DNA of 64,000 nucleotides from DATLSM01 sp035534175 (GCA_035534175.1 DATLSM010000097.1:9763-73762), one strand, 5' to 3'; numbered from the stretch's first letter, positions 18,616 through 27,004 are shown. Numbers and translations: made by a program. Notes: a model not told the origin generated them from the sequence alone.

Positions 18616-19158
18616 ATGCACCACAGATGCGATCCACGAGCGGCCGGAGTCCATGGACGGGAGGAGTTTGCCCGCAGCCGGGCCATCCGCTACGGCCGGG
18701 GCCGAGGCGGCCCCCGGGCACGGCGCGGCGACGTACGAGCCGCGATCCTGGCCCTGCTCGCCGAGCGGCCGATGCACGGCTACGAGATGATCAAAGAGAT
18801 CGAGGAGCGCACGGAGGGCGCCTGGACCCCAAGCGCCGGCTCGATCTACCCGACCCTGCAGCTACTCGAGGACGAGGAGCTGATCAGCGGTCAGGAGATC
18901 GAGGGCAAGCGCCGCTTCACGCTGACCGAGGCGGGAGCTGCCGAGCAGGCCGAGAAGGCCGGCGAGAGGACCCCGTGGGACGCGGTCCGGGCCGACGCCG
19001 CGCCGGAGCAGATCCTGCTCGCCGAATCGATGAAGAAGCTCCACCACGCGATCCGCCAGGCCTTCACCGCGGCCGACCAAGGGCAGCAAAAACGGGTCCA
19101 GCAGCTGCTCGACGAGACCCGTCGAAAGATCTACGCGATCCTTGCCGAGGAGAACTGA
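18616..19158 (+). CDS. PadR-family transcriptional regulator
   Basis: 180 residues. The winged-helix PadR core is at residues about 38-112: ARRGDVRAAILALLAERPMHGYEMIKEIEERTEGAW, then the hallmark PSAGSIYPTLQLLEDEELI and the wing KRRFTLTEAG. The C-terminal part (about 120-178) is helical and probably dimerises. About 35 Arg/Gly-rich residues precede the core. Homologues repress efflux or stress genes and release DNA on binding small aromatic ligands; the ligand here is unknown. The inverted repeat just upstream suggests autoregulation. No target gene adjoins it on the same strand. Confidence 0.88.
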   Translation: MHHRCDPRAAGVHGREEFARSRAIRYGRGRGGPRARRGDVRAAILALLAERPMHGYEMIKEIEERTEGAWTPSAGSIYPTLQLLEDEELISGQEIEGKRRFTLTEAGAAEQAEKAGERTPWDAVRADAAPEQILLAESMKKLHHAIRQAFTAADQGQQKRVQQLLDETRRKIYAILAEEN

Positions 19159-19312
19159 GGCCAGCCCGGCCGTATCGCCCGCAGCTCAGAATGTCGAAGG
19201 AGGTGCGTACTCCCCACAACCCGGCGGAATACCAGCATTTCGGAGCGAAAGTAAGTTCCGCGCGCCAAGCCAACAGGGCCGTGACATCCGTGCCCTGCGC
19301 TCCCAGCGCGGG

Positions 19313-19346
19313 CGAAATGCACCTTGGGGTCCCAAGGTGCATTTCG
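19313..19346. repeat. 34-bp perfect palindrome
   Basis: Arms of 16 bp (CGAAATGCACCTTGGG and its exact complement) flank a central GT. It lies in the 19159-19953 gap, 155 bp after the padR stop. There is no T-run, so it is not a standard terminator. It could be a terminator hairpin of the padR transcript, a protein site, or the mark of a mobile element. Confidence 0.7.
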
Positions 19347-19392
19347 GCGACCAACCCTCAAGCTCGCTTGAGATTTGTCCGATTTGGTCAGC

Positions 19393-19485
19393 ATGGAAAC
19401 CTCGGTGCTCGTGATAGTCGTGAGCCTCGTAACCGCCGCGGTGCTCATCGCCCTGATCGCCCGCCTCCCCGCGGACTGGACCTGA
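19393..19485 (+). CDS. Possible 30-residue membrane peptide
   Basis: ATG 19393 opens a 30-codon frame whose residues 5-23 are almost purely Val/Leu/Ile/Ala, followed by R-L-P-A-D-W-T. This is the outline of a single-helix membrane peptide. No clear ribosome site precedes it, so the call is tentative. The following stretch to 19953 shows nothing I can support. Confidence 0.25.
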   Translation: METSVLVIVVSLVTAAVLIALIARLPADWT

Positions 19486-19953
19486 GCGAAGCCGCATCGC
19501 CTGCTGCCGCGGCTCGATGCCCAAGAGATTGCGGCCCACTCGTCTTGGGCCCTGGGATGTCTTGCGCTTTTGCTGCCAAGCGCACTGGCAAAAACAGCTA
19601 CGGCCCACAGCCGTCGGTGAAGCCTCTGGCGAGACATCGGCCCTCTGTCGAGAGCCGACTCTCCAGGAGGGGTTCAGCATCGACTACCTGAGAGTGTTCC
19701 GCAGCTTCTGAGGACCAAAAGAGCACTCTTTGGCCAGGCACCCAATCTCGGGGGTAGGCACGCGTCTCGATCAGGGCAGGGAATCGGCACTGGCGGGCAA
19801 CCTGATCGGCGACGGAGGCTATGCAGGACGGAATCCTGCCGGTTTACAACGACCTGTTCGACGGGGTGAAGGAACACCCGGCCGGACCCACCGAGTTGAT
19901 GCGCACCGTCACTCACCAGCAGTCTCGCGGGCGAATGTCCCCTCACAGCCCGG

Positions 19954-20436
19954 CTACCGAGGGTCGAGAATGACGATCGGGATCTTTCGGCCCTTGGCGT
20001 TTCGCCGGTAGAACTCGGACCCCGGATAGATCTCCAGGAACCGCTGCCAGAGGCGATCGCGCTCCTCCTCGGTCGCCACGCGGGCGCGCACCTCCCGGAC
20101 CACCGAGCCGATCTGAATCGTGGTGTCCGGGTTCGCCCTGATGTTGTGGTACCAGGCGGGATTCGTCGGCTGACCGGCCTTGGAGGCCATCACGACCACG
20201 GCGTCGTCCTCCTCGAGGTACATCAGCGGAGAGGTCCGCTTCGCACCGCTCCTGGCACCGGTGTGGTCGACCAGGGCTATCCGGGCTAGAGGCCAACCGG
20301 GGATATTCCCGCCGATCCTGCCGCCGGTGCGCCGGTAGAAAGCGACGTGCAGCTTGGTCGAGCGCCGCCCCAGGTAAATGCCGCGCTTGTTGGCGAACTG
20401 CGAGCTTGAGGTGCTGAGCTGTCCGAGCAAGGTCAT
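19954..20436 (-). CDS. DDN-like F420-dependent nitroreductase/quinone reductase
   Basis: 160 residues, the usual size for deazaflavin (F420)-dependent nitroreductase-family proteins. Typical motifs are KLHVAFYRRTGGRIGG near the N-terminus, LVDHTGARSGAKRTSPLMYLEEDDAVVVMASKAGQPTNPAWYHNIRANP in the split-barrel core, and the tail YRRNAKGRKIPIVILDPR. Family members use reduced F420 to reduce quinones or nitro compounds at the membrane. A second, more diverged copy lies at 32691-33104. The gene stands alone on the minus strand, convergent with padR. Confidence 0.85.
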   Translation of the reverse strand: MTLLGQLSTSSSQFANKRGIYLGRRSTKLHVAFYRRTGGRIGGNIPGWPLARIALVDHTGARSGAKRTSPLMYLEEDDAVVVMASKAGQPTNPAWYHNIRANPDTTIQIGSVVREVRARVATEEERDRLWQRFLEIYPGSEFYRRNAKGRKIPIVILDPR

Positions 20437-20585
20437 GGCGAAAGTGCCTGCGCTGGGGCGACGCGGCTACCGGTCGCCGTGAGCCGGTGCGGTTTGGGCC
20501 TGGGATCCTACAAGCCAGCTTCGGCTTGCCGCATCAGGCGCCTGCACCGACGCCTTGTGATGGCGCCGCAAGGGGCCGTCAGTTT

Positions 20586-20631
20586 GGATTAGAATCGTCA
20601 TCTGGATTATGATCACCATCTGAATGACGAT
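20586..20631 (+). promoter_or_regulatory. Repeat cluster at tetR start
   Basis: Two tandem 18-bp units (20586-20603, 20604-20621; 14 of 18 identical, consensus GGATTAnnATCnnCATCT) are overlaid by an inverted repeat ATCGTCAT (20594-20601) / ATGACGAT (20624-20631). The right arm contains the upstream ATG of tetR. This is a likely TetR operator and promoter region. Confidence 0.5.
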
Positions 20632-21304
20632 CGGGCCGAAGAAAAGAGAGAGCCGCAGCGTGAAGCAGGCCCGCACCCGGGCAGCGCTGATCGCCACCGC
20701 GGCCGGGGTCTTCGCCCGCCGCGGCTACGCCGCCGCCTCGGTGGAGGAGATCGCCGAGCAGGCCGGCTACTCCCACGGCGCCGTCTACTCCAATTTCGAC
20801 GGCAAGGCGGACCTCTTTCTCGCCGTCTTCGAGGACTACGTGGCGGGGCGAGCTCGCGAGCTCGCCGCCACCCAGGCCGACCTCGGCGAGGACGCTGCGC
20901 TGGAGGCTCGCGCCCGGGCCCTGGCCGACCAGTGGATGGAGCGCTTCGCCAGGGACCGCGAGTCCTTCGTCCTGCACATGGAGTTCATCGCCCACGCCGG
21001 TCGCGACCCCGAGCTGGCCGAGCGCTTCGGCGCGCGCTCCGCCGCGCTGCGCCAGGCCGTCGCCCACTACATCTCCGGGTTTCAGGCGGAGATCGGCGCC
21101 GAGCTGCCGTTCCCCAGCGAGGACCTCGCACTGATCCTGCGCTCGCTCGGCATCGGCCTTGCGGTCGAAGCTCTTCTCAGCCCCGATGACGTGCGTCCCG
21201 ATCTTTACGGCGACTTCGTGGAGTTGCTGGTCGCCACGCTGCGCCAGGGGGGAGCGGGCGAGACCGAGGGGCTGGCCGCGGGAAGGAAGAAAGGGAGACG
21301 ATGA
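20624..21304 (+). CDS. TetR-family transcriptional regulator
   Basis: 226 residues from ATG 20624. A GTG at 20660 with AAGAGAGAG upstream is a better ribosome-site match and would drop 12 residues. The N-terminal TetR HTH reads ARTRAALIATAAGVFARRGYAAASVEEIAEQAGYSHGAVYSNFDGKADLFLAVF. The rest is a helical ligand-binding/dimer domain with no family-specific motif I recognise. It overlaps the methyltransferase gene by 4 bp (ATGA), so the two form an operon, and the methyltransferase is a likely regulated target. The repeat cluster at its 5' end suggests autorepression. Confidence 0.88.
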   Translation: MTIGPKKRESRSVKQARTRAALIATAAGVFARRGYAAASVEEIAEQAGYSHGAVYSNFDGKADLFLAVFEDYVAGRARELAATQADLGEDAALEARARALADQWMERFARDRESFVLHMEFIAHAGRDPELAERFGARSAALRQAVAHYISGFQAEIGAELPFPSEDLALILRSLGIGLAVEALLSPDDVRPDLYGDFVELLVATLRQGGAGETEGLAAGRKKGRR

Positions 21305-22020
21305 GCGACGAGAGCAGAATCCCAACCGATGCGTTGCTGGTGGAACAGGGCGACTACTACCGCCAGCGGGCGCCCGAGTACGAGGACTGGTGGTTTCGTC
21401 GAGACCGCTACAACCGGGGCCAGGAGGCCAACGCCAGGTGGTTCGCCGAGGCGGCCGAAGTGATGGCGGCGCTGGAGCGATTCGGGCCGCGGGGGAAGGT
21501 GCTGGAGCTGGCCTGCGGGACGGGTATCTGGACCCGGGAGCTGGCCCGCAGCGCGCGGCGGCTGACCGCGATCGACGGCTCCGAGGAGATGCTCGCCCTC
21601 AACCGCGCCAAGGTGGAAGACCCAACCGTCGAATACATACACGCCGATCTCTTCCAGTGGGAGCCGGCCGAGACCTACGACGTGTGCTTCTTTGGCTTCT
21701 GGCTCTCCCACGTGCCGGAGGTGAGATTCGAGCCGTTCTGGGAGATGGTTCGCCGAGCGCTCGAGCCCGAGGGCAGGGTCTTCTTTCTCGACAGCGCCCG
21801 CAACGAGCGGGCCAGCGCCATCGATCACAAGCTCCCCGAGGCGGGCGAGGAGACGATGCTGAGGCGGCTGAAGAACGGCGAGGAGTTCCAGATCGTCAAG
21901 CGCTTCCACGAGCCCGAATCGCTCCAGGACCGCCTCGCCGGGCTCGGCTGGTCGGTTCAGGTCAAGTCCACACCCGAGTACTTCATCTACGGCGGGGGGA
22001 GCCCAGCGGCTTCCGCCTGA
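21301..22020 (+). CDS. Class I SAM-dependent methyltransferase
   Basis: 239 residues. SAM-binding motif I is KVLELACGTGIWTRELA (residues about 66-82), motif II is LTAIDGSEEMLALNRAKV, and YDVCFFGFWLSHVPE is motif IV. The N-terminal helix DYYRQRAPEYEDWWFRRDRY and the C-terminal LAGLGWSVQVKSTPEYFIYGGG are typical of small-molecule methyltransferases in actinobacteria. The substrate is unknown. The start is preceded by GGGAGA and overlaps the tetR stop, so expression is coupled to that regulator. Confidence 0.85.
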   Translation: MSDESRIPTDALLVEQGDYYRQRAPEYEDWWFRRDRYNRGQEANARWFAEAAEVMAALERFGPRGKVLELACGTGIWTRELARSARRLTAIDGSEEMLALNRAKVEDPTVEYIHADLFQWEPAETYDVCFFGFWLSHVPEVRFEPFWEMVRRALEPEGRVFFLDSARNERASAIDHKLPEAGEETMLRRLKNGEEFQIVKRFHEPESLQDRLAGLGWSVQVKSTPEYFIYGGGSPAASA

Positions 22021-22063
22021 GCCCCGGGTTGGAACGCCGCGGTCGCTGTGCTAAAAGCGTCGT

Positions 22064-22513
22064 TTGAGCGCCTGGACGATTTGCCGCGGCACCGCCGCCG
22101 AGATCCCATCGGTTCTGGCCCTCTGGCACTCGGCCGAGGCCATTCCATCGGTGACCGACAGCGAGGACTCCCTGGGACGCCTGGTGGAGCGAGATCCGGA
22201 TTCGCTCCTCCTAGCCGAGGCGGGCGAGATGATCGTCGGATCGCTGATCGTGGGCTGGGACGGATGGCGCGGAAGCTTCTACCGGCTCGCAGTGGACCCC
22301 GAGTGGCGCCGGCAGGGCATCGCCTCGGCCCTAATCGTCGCCGGCGAGGAGCGCCTGGAAAATCTCGGCGCCATCAGGCTGACCGCGATCGTCGCCAGCG
22401 GTGAGCGTGCCGCGGTGGCGCTCTGGCAGGCCGCCGGATATCAGCGGCAAGCCAACACCCGCAGGTTTGTCCGAGTGCTGGCCGACCGCAACCGAGTCCA
22501 ATGGCCAACCTGA
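22064..22513 (+). CDS. GNAT N-acetyltransferase
   Basis: 149 residues from a TTG, the only start before the domain. The GNAT core has YRLAVDPEWRRQGIASALIVAGEERL, the acetyl-CoA pyrophosphate loop (RRQGIA), then AIVASGERAAVALWQAAGYQRQ at the C-terminal strand. The length and fold outline fit single-domain acetyltransferases; the acceptor is unknown. It starts 43 bp after the methyltransferase and overlaps the PEP-mutase gene by 13 bp, so the four genes from tetR onward may be cotranscribed. Confidence 0.8.
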   Translation: MSAWTICRGTAAEIPSVLALWHSAEAIPSVTDSEDSLGRLVERDPDSLLLAEAGEMIVGSLIVGWDGWRGSFYRLAVDPEWRRQGIASALIVAGEERLENLGAIRLTAIVASGERAAVALWQAAGYQRQANTRRFVRVLADRNRVQWPT

Positions 22514-23460
22514 CCCAAGACCAAAAGGCGGCCGTCTTCTGTGCCCTGCACCAGGGCGATCCCTTCGTCATCCCGAATCCCTGGGATGCCGGCTCGGCCA
22601 GGGTTCTGGCGGGGCTCGGGTTCGAGGCCCTGGCCACCACCAGCTCGGGCTTCGCCTTCACGCTCGGCCGCCCGGACGGCGGCGTCACGCTGGAGGAGGT
22701 CTCCGATCATGCCCGGCTGCTTGACGGGGCGACCGACCTGCCCCTCTCGGTGGATCTGGAGAACGGCTTCGGCCCCGAGCCCGAGGACACGGGGAGGGCG
22801 ATCGCGCGGATCGCCGAGGCAGGCGCCGTCGGCGGCTCGATCGAGGACTACGACCATGCGGAAGGCATATACGGCCTCGAGCGGGCCGTAGAGCGAGTCA
22901 CCGCCGCGGTGGCGGCGGCGCGCCGGCTGGACTTTCCCTTCACCCTGACCGCAAGGGCCGAGAATCATGTTCGGGGGAATCCGGACCTGGAGGACACGAT
23001 CGTCCGCCTGCAGGCCTATGAGCGCGCCGGCGCAGACGTCCTCTTTGCCCCCGGGCTGCGCAGCGCGGAAGAGGTTCGAGCCGTGGCGAAGGCGATCGCC
23101 CGGCCGCTCAATGTGATCGCCATTCCGGGCCTCTCGGTGGCGGAGATCGCCGAGGCGGGGGCGCAGAGGATCAGTCTCGGGGGAAGGCTCGCCTGGACGG
23201 CCGTCGCGGCGATGGCCGATGCCGCGGCGCTGATTCGCGATACCGGCGACCTCTCATCCCTGTCTGACCCGACCCGGGTGGCGGAGTGGCTCTCAGGGGA
23301 AGCGCCGCGGCGCTTCCCCGATCCGGCCCAGGCAGTCCTCAAGGCTGAGGCACTCGCAGCGCAGACCCGCCTCCAGAATGCCCTTCATTGCCTTGGCCTG
23401 GGTGAGCGTTCGCTCCACCTCGGGAAGTTTGCGAGCGGCGAGCCGACGCCAAACATCTGA
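22501..23460 (+). CDS. Isocitrate lyase/PEP mutase-family protein
   Basis: 319 residues. The (beta/alpha)8 barrel of the PEP mutase branch is clear: FVIPNPWDAGSARVLAGLGFEALATTSSGFA, LPLSVDLENGFGPEPEDTGRAIARIAEAGAVGGSIED, TARAENHVRG, and AGADVLFAPGLRSAEEV. The isocitrate lyase KKCGH signature is absent, so this is more likely a carboxyphosphonoenolpyruvate mutase-like or oxaloacetate-hydrolase-like lyase. Family similarity fades after about residue 260 (AALIRDTGDL). The last 56 codons run antisense through the end of merR, which suggests the original stop was lost. It overlaps the GNAT gene upstream by 13 bp. Confidence 0.85.
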   Translation: MANLTQDQKAAVFCALHQGDPFVIPNPWDAGSARVLAGLGFEALATTSSGFAFTLGRPDGGVTLEEVSDHARLLDGATDLPLSVDLENGFGPEPEDTGRAIARIAEAGAVGGSIEDYDHAEGIYGLERAVERVTAAVAAARRLDFPFTLTARAENHVRGNPDLEDTIVRLQAYERAGADVLFAPGLRSAEEVRAVAKAIARPLNVIAIPGLSVAEIAEAGAQRISLGGRLAWTAVAAMADAAALIRDTGDLSSLSDPTRVAEWLSGEAPRRFPDPAQAVLKAEALAAQTRLQNALHCLGLGERSLHLGKFASGEPTPNI

Positions 23461-23706
23461 GGGCGGCGTCCTCTCGGAAAAGCCGGCGAGAATCAGGCGG
23501 ATCTCGGCCAGGGTGAACCCCGCCTGCTTGGCCAGCGCGACCATCTCGATCTGGCGCATGGCTTCACGGTCATAGCGGCGCTTGCCGGCGACCCGCCGCG
23601 GGGGCGAGAAGAGCTCTGCCCTCTCCCAGTAGCGAAGCGTCGAGGGCGGGACTCCGGCGTGATTTGCCGCCTCTCCGATCGTGAGTTCGCTGCCGCTGGC
23701 GCTCAT
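23293..23706 (-). CDS. MerR-family transcriptional regulator
   Basis: 137 residues. The N-terminal MerR HTH is ELTIGEAANHAGVPPSTLRYWERAELFSPPRRVAGKRRYDREAM. A coiled dimerisation helix follows (LPEVERTLTQAKAMKGILEAGL), then CECLSLEDC near the end. The clustered Cys residues recall metal- or redox-sensing members, but spacing does not match SoxR's four-Cys cluster. The 3' 168 bp overlap the convergent PEP-mutase gene. Its promoter region faces the small membrane-protein gene at 23777 and holds a MerR-type dyad, so that gene is a likely target. Confidence 0.87.
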   Translation of the reverse strand: MSASGSELTIGEAANHAGVPPSTLRYWERAELFSPPRRVAGKRRYDREAMRQIEMVALAKQAGFTLAEIRLILAGFSERTPPSDVWRRLAARKLPEVERTLTQAKAMKGILEAGLRCECLSLEDCLGRIGEAPRRFP

Positions 23707-23710
23707 CGGC

Positions 23711-23741
23711 TTGACTTGAACCTTACTTCAGGTGATAGACC
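23711..23741 (+). promoter_or_regulatory. MerR-type operator/promoter
   Basis: TTGACT (23711-23716) and TAGACC (23736-23741) are separated by 19 bp, the long spacer typical of MerR-activated promoters. The spacer contains a dyad ACCT-N6-AGGT (23720-23733). It lies between merR and the divergent gene at 23777. Confidence 0.5.
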
Positions 23742-23776
23742 GCCAGAGCGACCGAGAAAGCGAGAGAGGGGAGCGA

Positions 23777-24181
23777 ATGCCCGATACGCAGAGTTGTTCC
23801 GTCGGAGCTGGCGAGGCCGACTCTGCCGAGGGCCCCAGCTGCAATCTGAGCGAGGGGGCACAGATGACTCGCCCGGCCCGCCGGGCGCGCGCAGCCGCCG
23901 GCCTGGGCTTCCTCGCGCTCGCCGGAGCCTTGGGCGCCCGCCAGGCCCCGGGCCGGGTAGCTCTGTGGCCCCTGGCACTCGTTCCCACCTGGTTCGGGAT
24001 CTCCCACCTGGTGGCCGGCGTCACCGGCTATCGGGGCTGCCCCGAGCTTGGGGCGATCCCCAGCGTGATGCTCGCCCGGCCGGTGGCGACGAGCTGCGGG
24101 CCGTGGGAGCGGATCGACCGCGGGCTGGAGCGCCTTGGGTCGCGCCGATCTTCGCCAGGGTGCTGCTCAGGGGCGGCGTAG
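23777..24181 (+). CDS. Small membrane protein of unknown function
   Basis: 134 residues from ATG 23777, which has a strong ribosome site (GAGAGGGGAG). A second start at 23732 would overlap the promoter and is less likely. After a polar N-terminus come two hydrophobic segments (AAGLGFLALAGALGA and LALVPTWFGISHLVAGVTG), then the conserved-looking block GCPELGAIPSVML and SCGPWERIDRGLERL. Cys residues in GCPE and SCGP could bind metal or form disulfides, similar to small rhodanese-associated/DUF2892-type membrane proteins. It is divergent from merR and probably controlled by it. Confidence 0.65.
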   Translation: MPDTQSCSVGAGEADSAEGPSCNLSEGAQMTRPARRARAAAGLGFLALAGALGARQAPGRVALWPLALVPTWFGISHLVAGVTGYRGCPELGAIPSVMLARPVATSCGPWERIDRGLERLGSRRSSPGCCSGAA

Positions 24182-24208
24182 GGCAGGGGGCAGCCGGGCC
24201 CGGACGGG

Positions 24209-25789
24209 CTATACGCCGGCGGCCTGCTCTTCGGCGGCTGCGAGTGGGGTGAGGCCCTTGATCAGGTCGGCCGCCCGCTCGGCGATCGCGATCGTCGGCG
24301 CGTTGGTGTTGCCGCGAGGGACCACGGGCATTACCGAGGCATCGACGACGCGAAGGCCCTCCAGCCCGAGGACCCGCAGGTCGGTGTCAACGACCGAGCC
24401 GATCGCGCAGGTGCCGACCGGGTGATAGATCGGGAAGGCCGTGCGGGCGACGTGGGCCCGCAGCTCCTCCTCGGAGTCGCCCGTCGGGGCGGTGAACGGC
24501 TCGGCGCAATAGGGTCGCATCGCGGGCCGATCGCAGATCTCCTGCATCAGCTCAAGCGCCGCGATCATCCGCGGCATGTCCTCCTCGGCGGAGAAGAATT
24601 CATTGCGAACGATCGGCTTCGCCGTTGGGTCATTGGAGGCGAGGCGGACAGAACCGCGGCTGCGCGGGGTCAGCAGGCAGGGAGAGACCCAGACGCCGTG
24701 GGCCTGCGGGTCGCCCATGCCCTCTTCGACGATCTGGACAGGGGCGACGTGGAATTGCGTATCCGGCGCCGTGGAACCGGACTCGACCCGGGCGAAGCCA
24801 CCGGACTCGGCGAGATTGGAGGCAAAGGGCCCGGTCTGGGTGGCCGTAAACTCCTCCAGCGCTGCCGGCTCCAGTGCCAACAACAGGCTCTGCGGCTCCG
24901 GCGTCGTCCAGACGCCGTAGCTGGCCGCGTGGTCGCTCAGATTCTCACCCACCGCCGGCTGGTCGAGCCGCACCTCTATCTCCCGCAGCGCCAGATGTTC
25001 GGCTGGGCCGATGCCGGAAAGCATCAACAGCTGCGGCGAGTTGAAGGTGCCGCCGCAGAGGATCACCTCGCGCTCGGCTCGCAGCTCCTGGTGTTGGCCG
25101 AGCTGGGTCACCTCGACGCCCACCGCGCGGCTGCCCTCGAAGAGGAGGCGGTCGACCTGCATGTAGGGCATCACGGTCAGGTTGGGGCGCTCCATCGCCG
25201 GGTGCAGATAGGCGACCGCAGCGCTGGCGCGCATCCCGCCCCGCTGGGTCACCTGGTACATCCCGACCCCCTCCTGCTCGGGGCCGTTGAAATCCTCGTT
25301 GCGGGGCAGGCCGGCTTCCGCGCCGGCCTCGACGAAGGCCGGGGTGATGGCGTTGCCGGAGCGCTGGTCGGAGACCGGCAGCGGGCCGCCGACCCCGTGC
25401 CAGCGCGAGGCGCCGCGCTCGTTGTCCTCAGCCTTGAGGAAGTAGGGGAAGAGATCCTCCCAGCCCCAGCCGGAGGCGCTCCAGCCGTCGTAGTCGGCGC
25501 GGTTGCCGCGGATGTAGATCATCGCGTTGATCGAGGACGAGCCGCCGAGGACCTTGCCGCGAGGGAGGGCGAGGCGACGACCGTCGCAGTTTGCCTCCGG
25601 CGCGGTGCAGTAGTCCCAGTCCACCTCGGTGCGGGCCAGTTTCAAGTAGCCGAGCGGGACGTGGATGTTCTCGTTCACATCAGGCGGCCCCGCCTCCACC
25701 AACAGGACGCTCAGCGCCGGGTCCTCGGAAAGGCGGGCGGCAAGCACGCATCCGGCTGACCCCGCCCCGACGATCACGTAGTCATACAT
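24209..25789 (-). CDS. GMC-family FAD oxidoreductase
   Basis: 526 residues from ATG 25789, which has a near-perfect ribosome site (AGGAGGAG). FAD-binding motif GAGSAG lies at residues 8-13 with VLLVEAG closing the Rossmann fold. The GMC signatures ALPRGKVLGGSSSINAMIYIRG and GTFNSPQLLMLSGIGP are intact. The C-terminal HPVGTCAIG...LRVVDASVMPVVPRGNTNAPTIAIAERAADLI carries the catalytic His/Asn pair. Sequence style is nearest to choline dehydrogenase-like alcohol oxidases. The alcohol substrate is unknown. No betaine-pathway gene is adjacent, so I do not call it BetA. Confidence 0.9.
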   Translation of the reverse strand: MYDYVIVGAGSAGCVLAARLSEDPALSVLLVEAGPPDVNENIHVPLGYLKLARTEVDWDYCTAPEANCDGRRLALPRGKVLGGSSSINAMIYIRGNRADYDGWSASGWGWEDLFPYFLKAEDNERGASRWHGVGGPLPVSDQRSGNAITPAFVEAGAEAGLPRNEDFNGPEQEGVGMYQVTQRGGMRASAAVAYLHPAMERPNLTVMPYMQVDRLLFEGSRAVGVEVTQLGQHQELRAEREVILCGGTFNSPQLLMLSGIGPAEHLALREIEVRLDQPAVGENLSDHAASYGVWTTPEPQSLLLALEPAALEEFTATQTGPFASNLAESGGFARVESGSTAPDTQFHVAPVQIVEEGMGDPQAHGVWVSPCLLTPRSRGSVRLASNDPTAKPIVRNEFFSAEEDMPRMIAALELMQEICDRPAMRPYCAEPFTAPTGDSEEELRAHVARTAFPIYHPVGTCAIGSVVDTDLRVLGLEGLRVVDASVMPVVPRGNTNAPTIAIAERAADLIKGLTPLAAAEEQAAGV

Positions 25790-26222
25790 CGGATCTCCTC
25801 CTGATTGTGCCGACCCCACTCGGCTGCTCGGTCAGAGAGCCTACTCCGCACTCCCGGCTGCGCCGGAATTTCCCAGCGGCCACCAACCTTGACCTGACGA
25901 TCAACCGTCGAGGCAATCTGACTGCGAGCTGCGCCGGTGGAGTGTTCGTGACCCATCTGATTGCTCGGTTCAGAAACGCTACGGAAGTCTCGCGCCGCCT
26001 GATTCGACGGTGCAGGGAGATTGGCCAAGGCGAGGTCGGTTGCGTGGTCCGACCAGCTCGGATTAATGTGTGAAACGGTCGGTCAGTGCGCTCTCGAAGG
26101 CCGGCTCACTCACACCCTCCGCCAGCGCAGGAGGTTGACCAGTAATCGAGGTCAGCGATACCGGAGCAAGGTCAATCGGTAAGCCCGCCAGACTGAGGGC
26201 CAATCGGCGGAGCATTCGCCGA
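25790..26222 (-). other. Non-coding gap
   Basis: About 430 bp between the GMC oxidoreductase start and the membrane-protein stop. It should hold the GMC promoter, but I cannot point to convincing boxes. No gene or repeat is supported. Confidence 0.3.
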
Positions 26223-26780
26223 TCATCCAACGGCACCGCCGGAGCCCGATCCCTCGACCGGCTTAGCCTGCGCTTGGATCGCTTCGAGGATCGCCCTCAG
26301 ACCACCTTCGGTTTCGGTGTTCAGCGCATCGAGGATCGCCTGCGTGTCTTTGAAGGTGTTTTCGGATCGAGCATCGGAGGCCATCGACTGCACGCCCTGA
26401 CCGACCATGATGATCGACAGGAGGACGAGCTGGATGAAGGTCTGTGCGATCCAGGCGACGATCAGGATCAGCCCGGGCTTCGTCAGGAACTTGGGGACGT
26501 CGCCGCTGGTCAGGACCCCCGCCTCAATCAGGATGGCGGGCAGGCTGGTCAGGGCGACGAGGCTGAAGAGATAGGCCATGGCCATGGACCCAACGGCGTG
26601 AGTGATGATCACCGCGAGCTTGGCGTTGAACCCCTGTACCTCGCTCATTGCCTGCTTGATCTCAGACGGGCTGAAACGAACCGCCCGATTGAGATGGTGC
26701 CGTGTCCTTACGGCGTTAGGCGTCTTCGGTTCGCCTGACTCGTCAGTCGCGGTGCCGGCTGTAGGGCTTGGCAGTGTCAT
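26223..26780 (-). CDS. Two-helix membrane protein
   Basis: 185 residues with a good ribosome site (GAAGGG). A polar N-terminus (1-45) precedes helix one (about 54-86, AVIITHAVGSMAMAYLFSLVALTSLPAILI) and helix two (about 103-128, GLILIVAWIAQTFIQLVLLSIIMVG). The cytoplasmic tail includes NTFKDTQAILDALNTETEGGLRAILEAIQ, probably a coiled coil. The layout resembles small DUF1003-like membrane proteins, but I do not recognise a defined family. The gene appears monocistronic. Confidence 0.75.
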   Translation of the reverse strand: MTLPSPTAGTATDESGEPKTPNAVRTRHHLNRAVRFSPSEIKQAMSEVQGFNAKLAVIITHAVGSMAMAYLFSLVALTSLPAILIEAGVLTSGDVPKFLTKPGLILIVAWIAQTFIQLVLLSIIMVGQGVQSMASDARSENTFKDTQAILDALNTETEGGLRAILEAIQAQAKPVEGSGSGGAVG

Positions 26781-27004
26781 CGGCGTTTCCCTTCGGGCAG
26801 TAGTAATGAGTGTGTTCGGGCTGAATCCGCGTCCGTAGTTGAGGGAAGCATCAGCTCAACCGAAACGTCCATATCAGCAATTGCGACCACTCGGGGCCAG
26901 TGGGCAATCGACGACACAGAAAGACCGTAGCGATCAGAGCGGCGGAACGAACAGACGTTCGGACTACCTGATGCCCTGTCCTGATGGGACGGGCAAGCCC
27001 TCGA

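Noticed and set aside
24422..25759. 445-codon plus-strand frame
   Set aside because: Antisense shadow of the GMC oxidoreductase.
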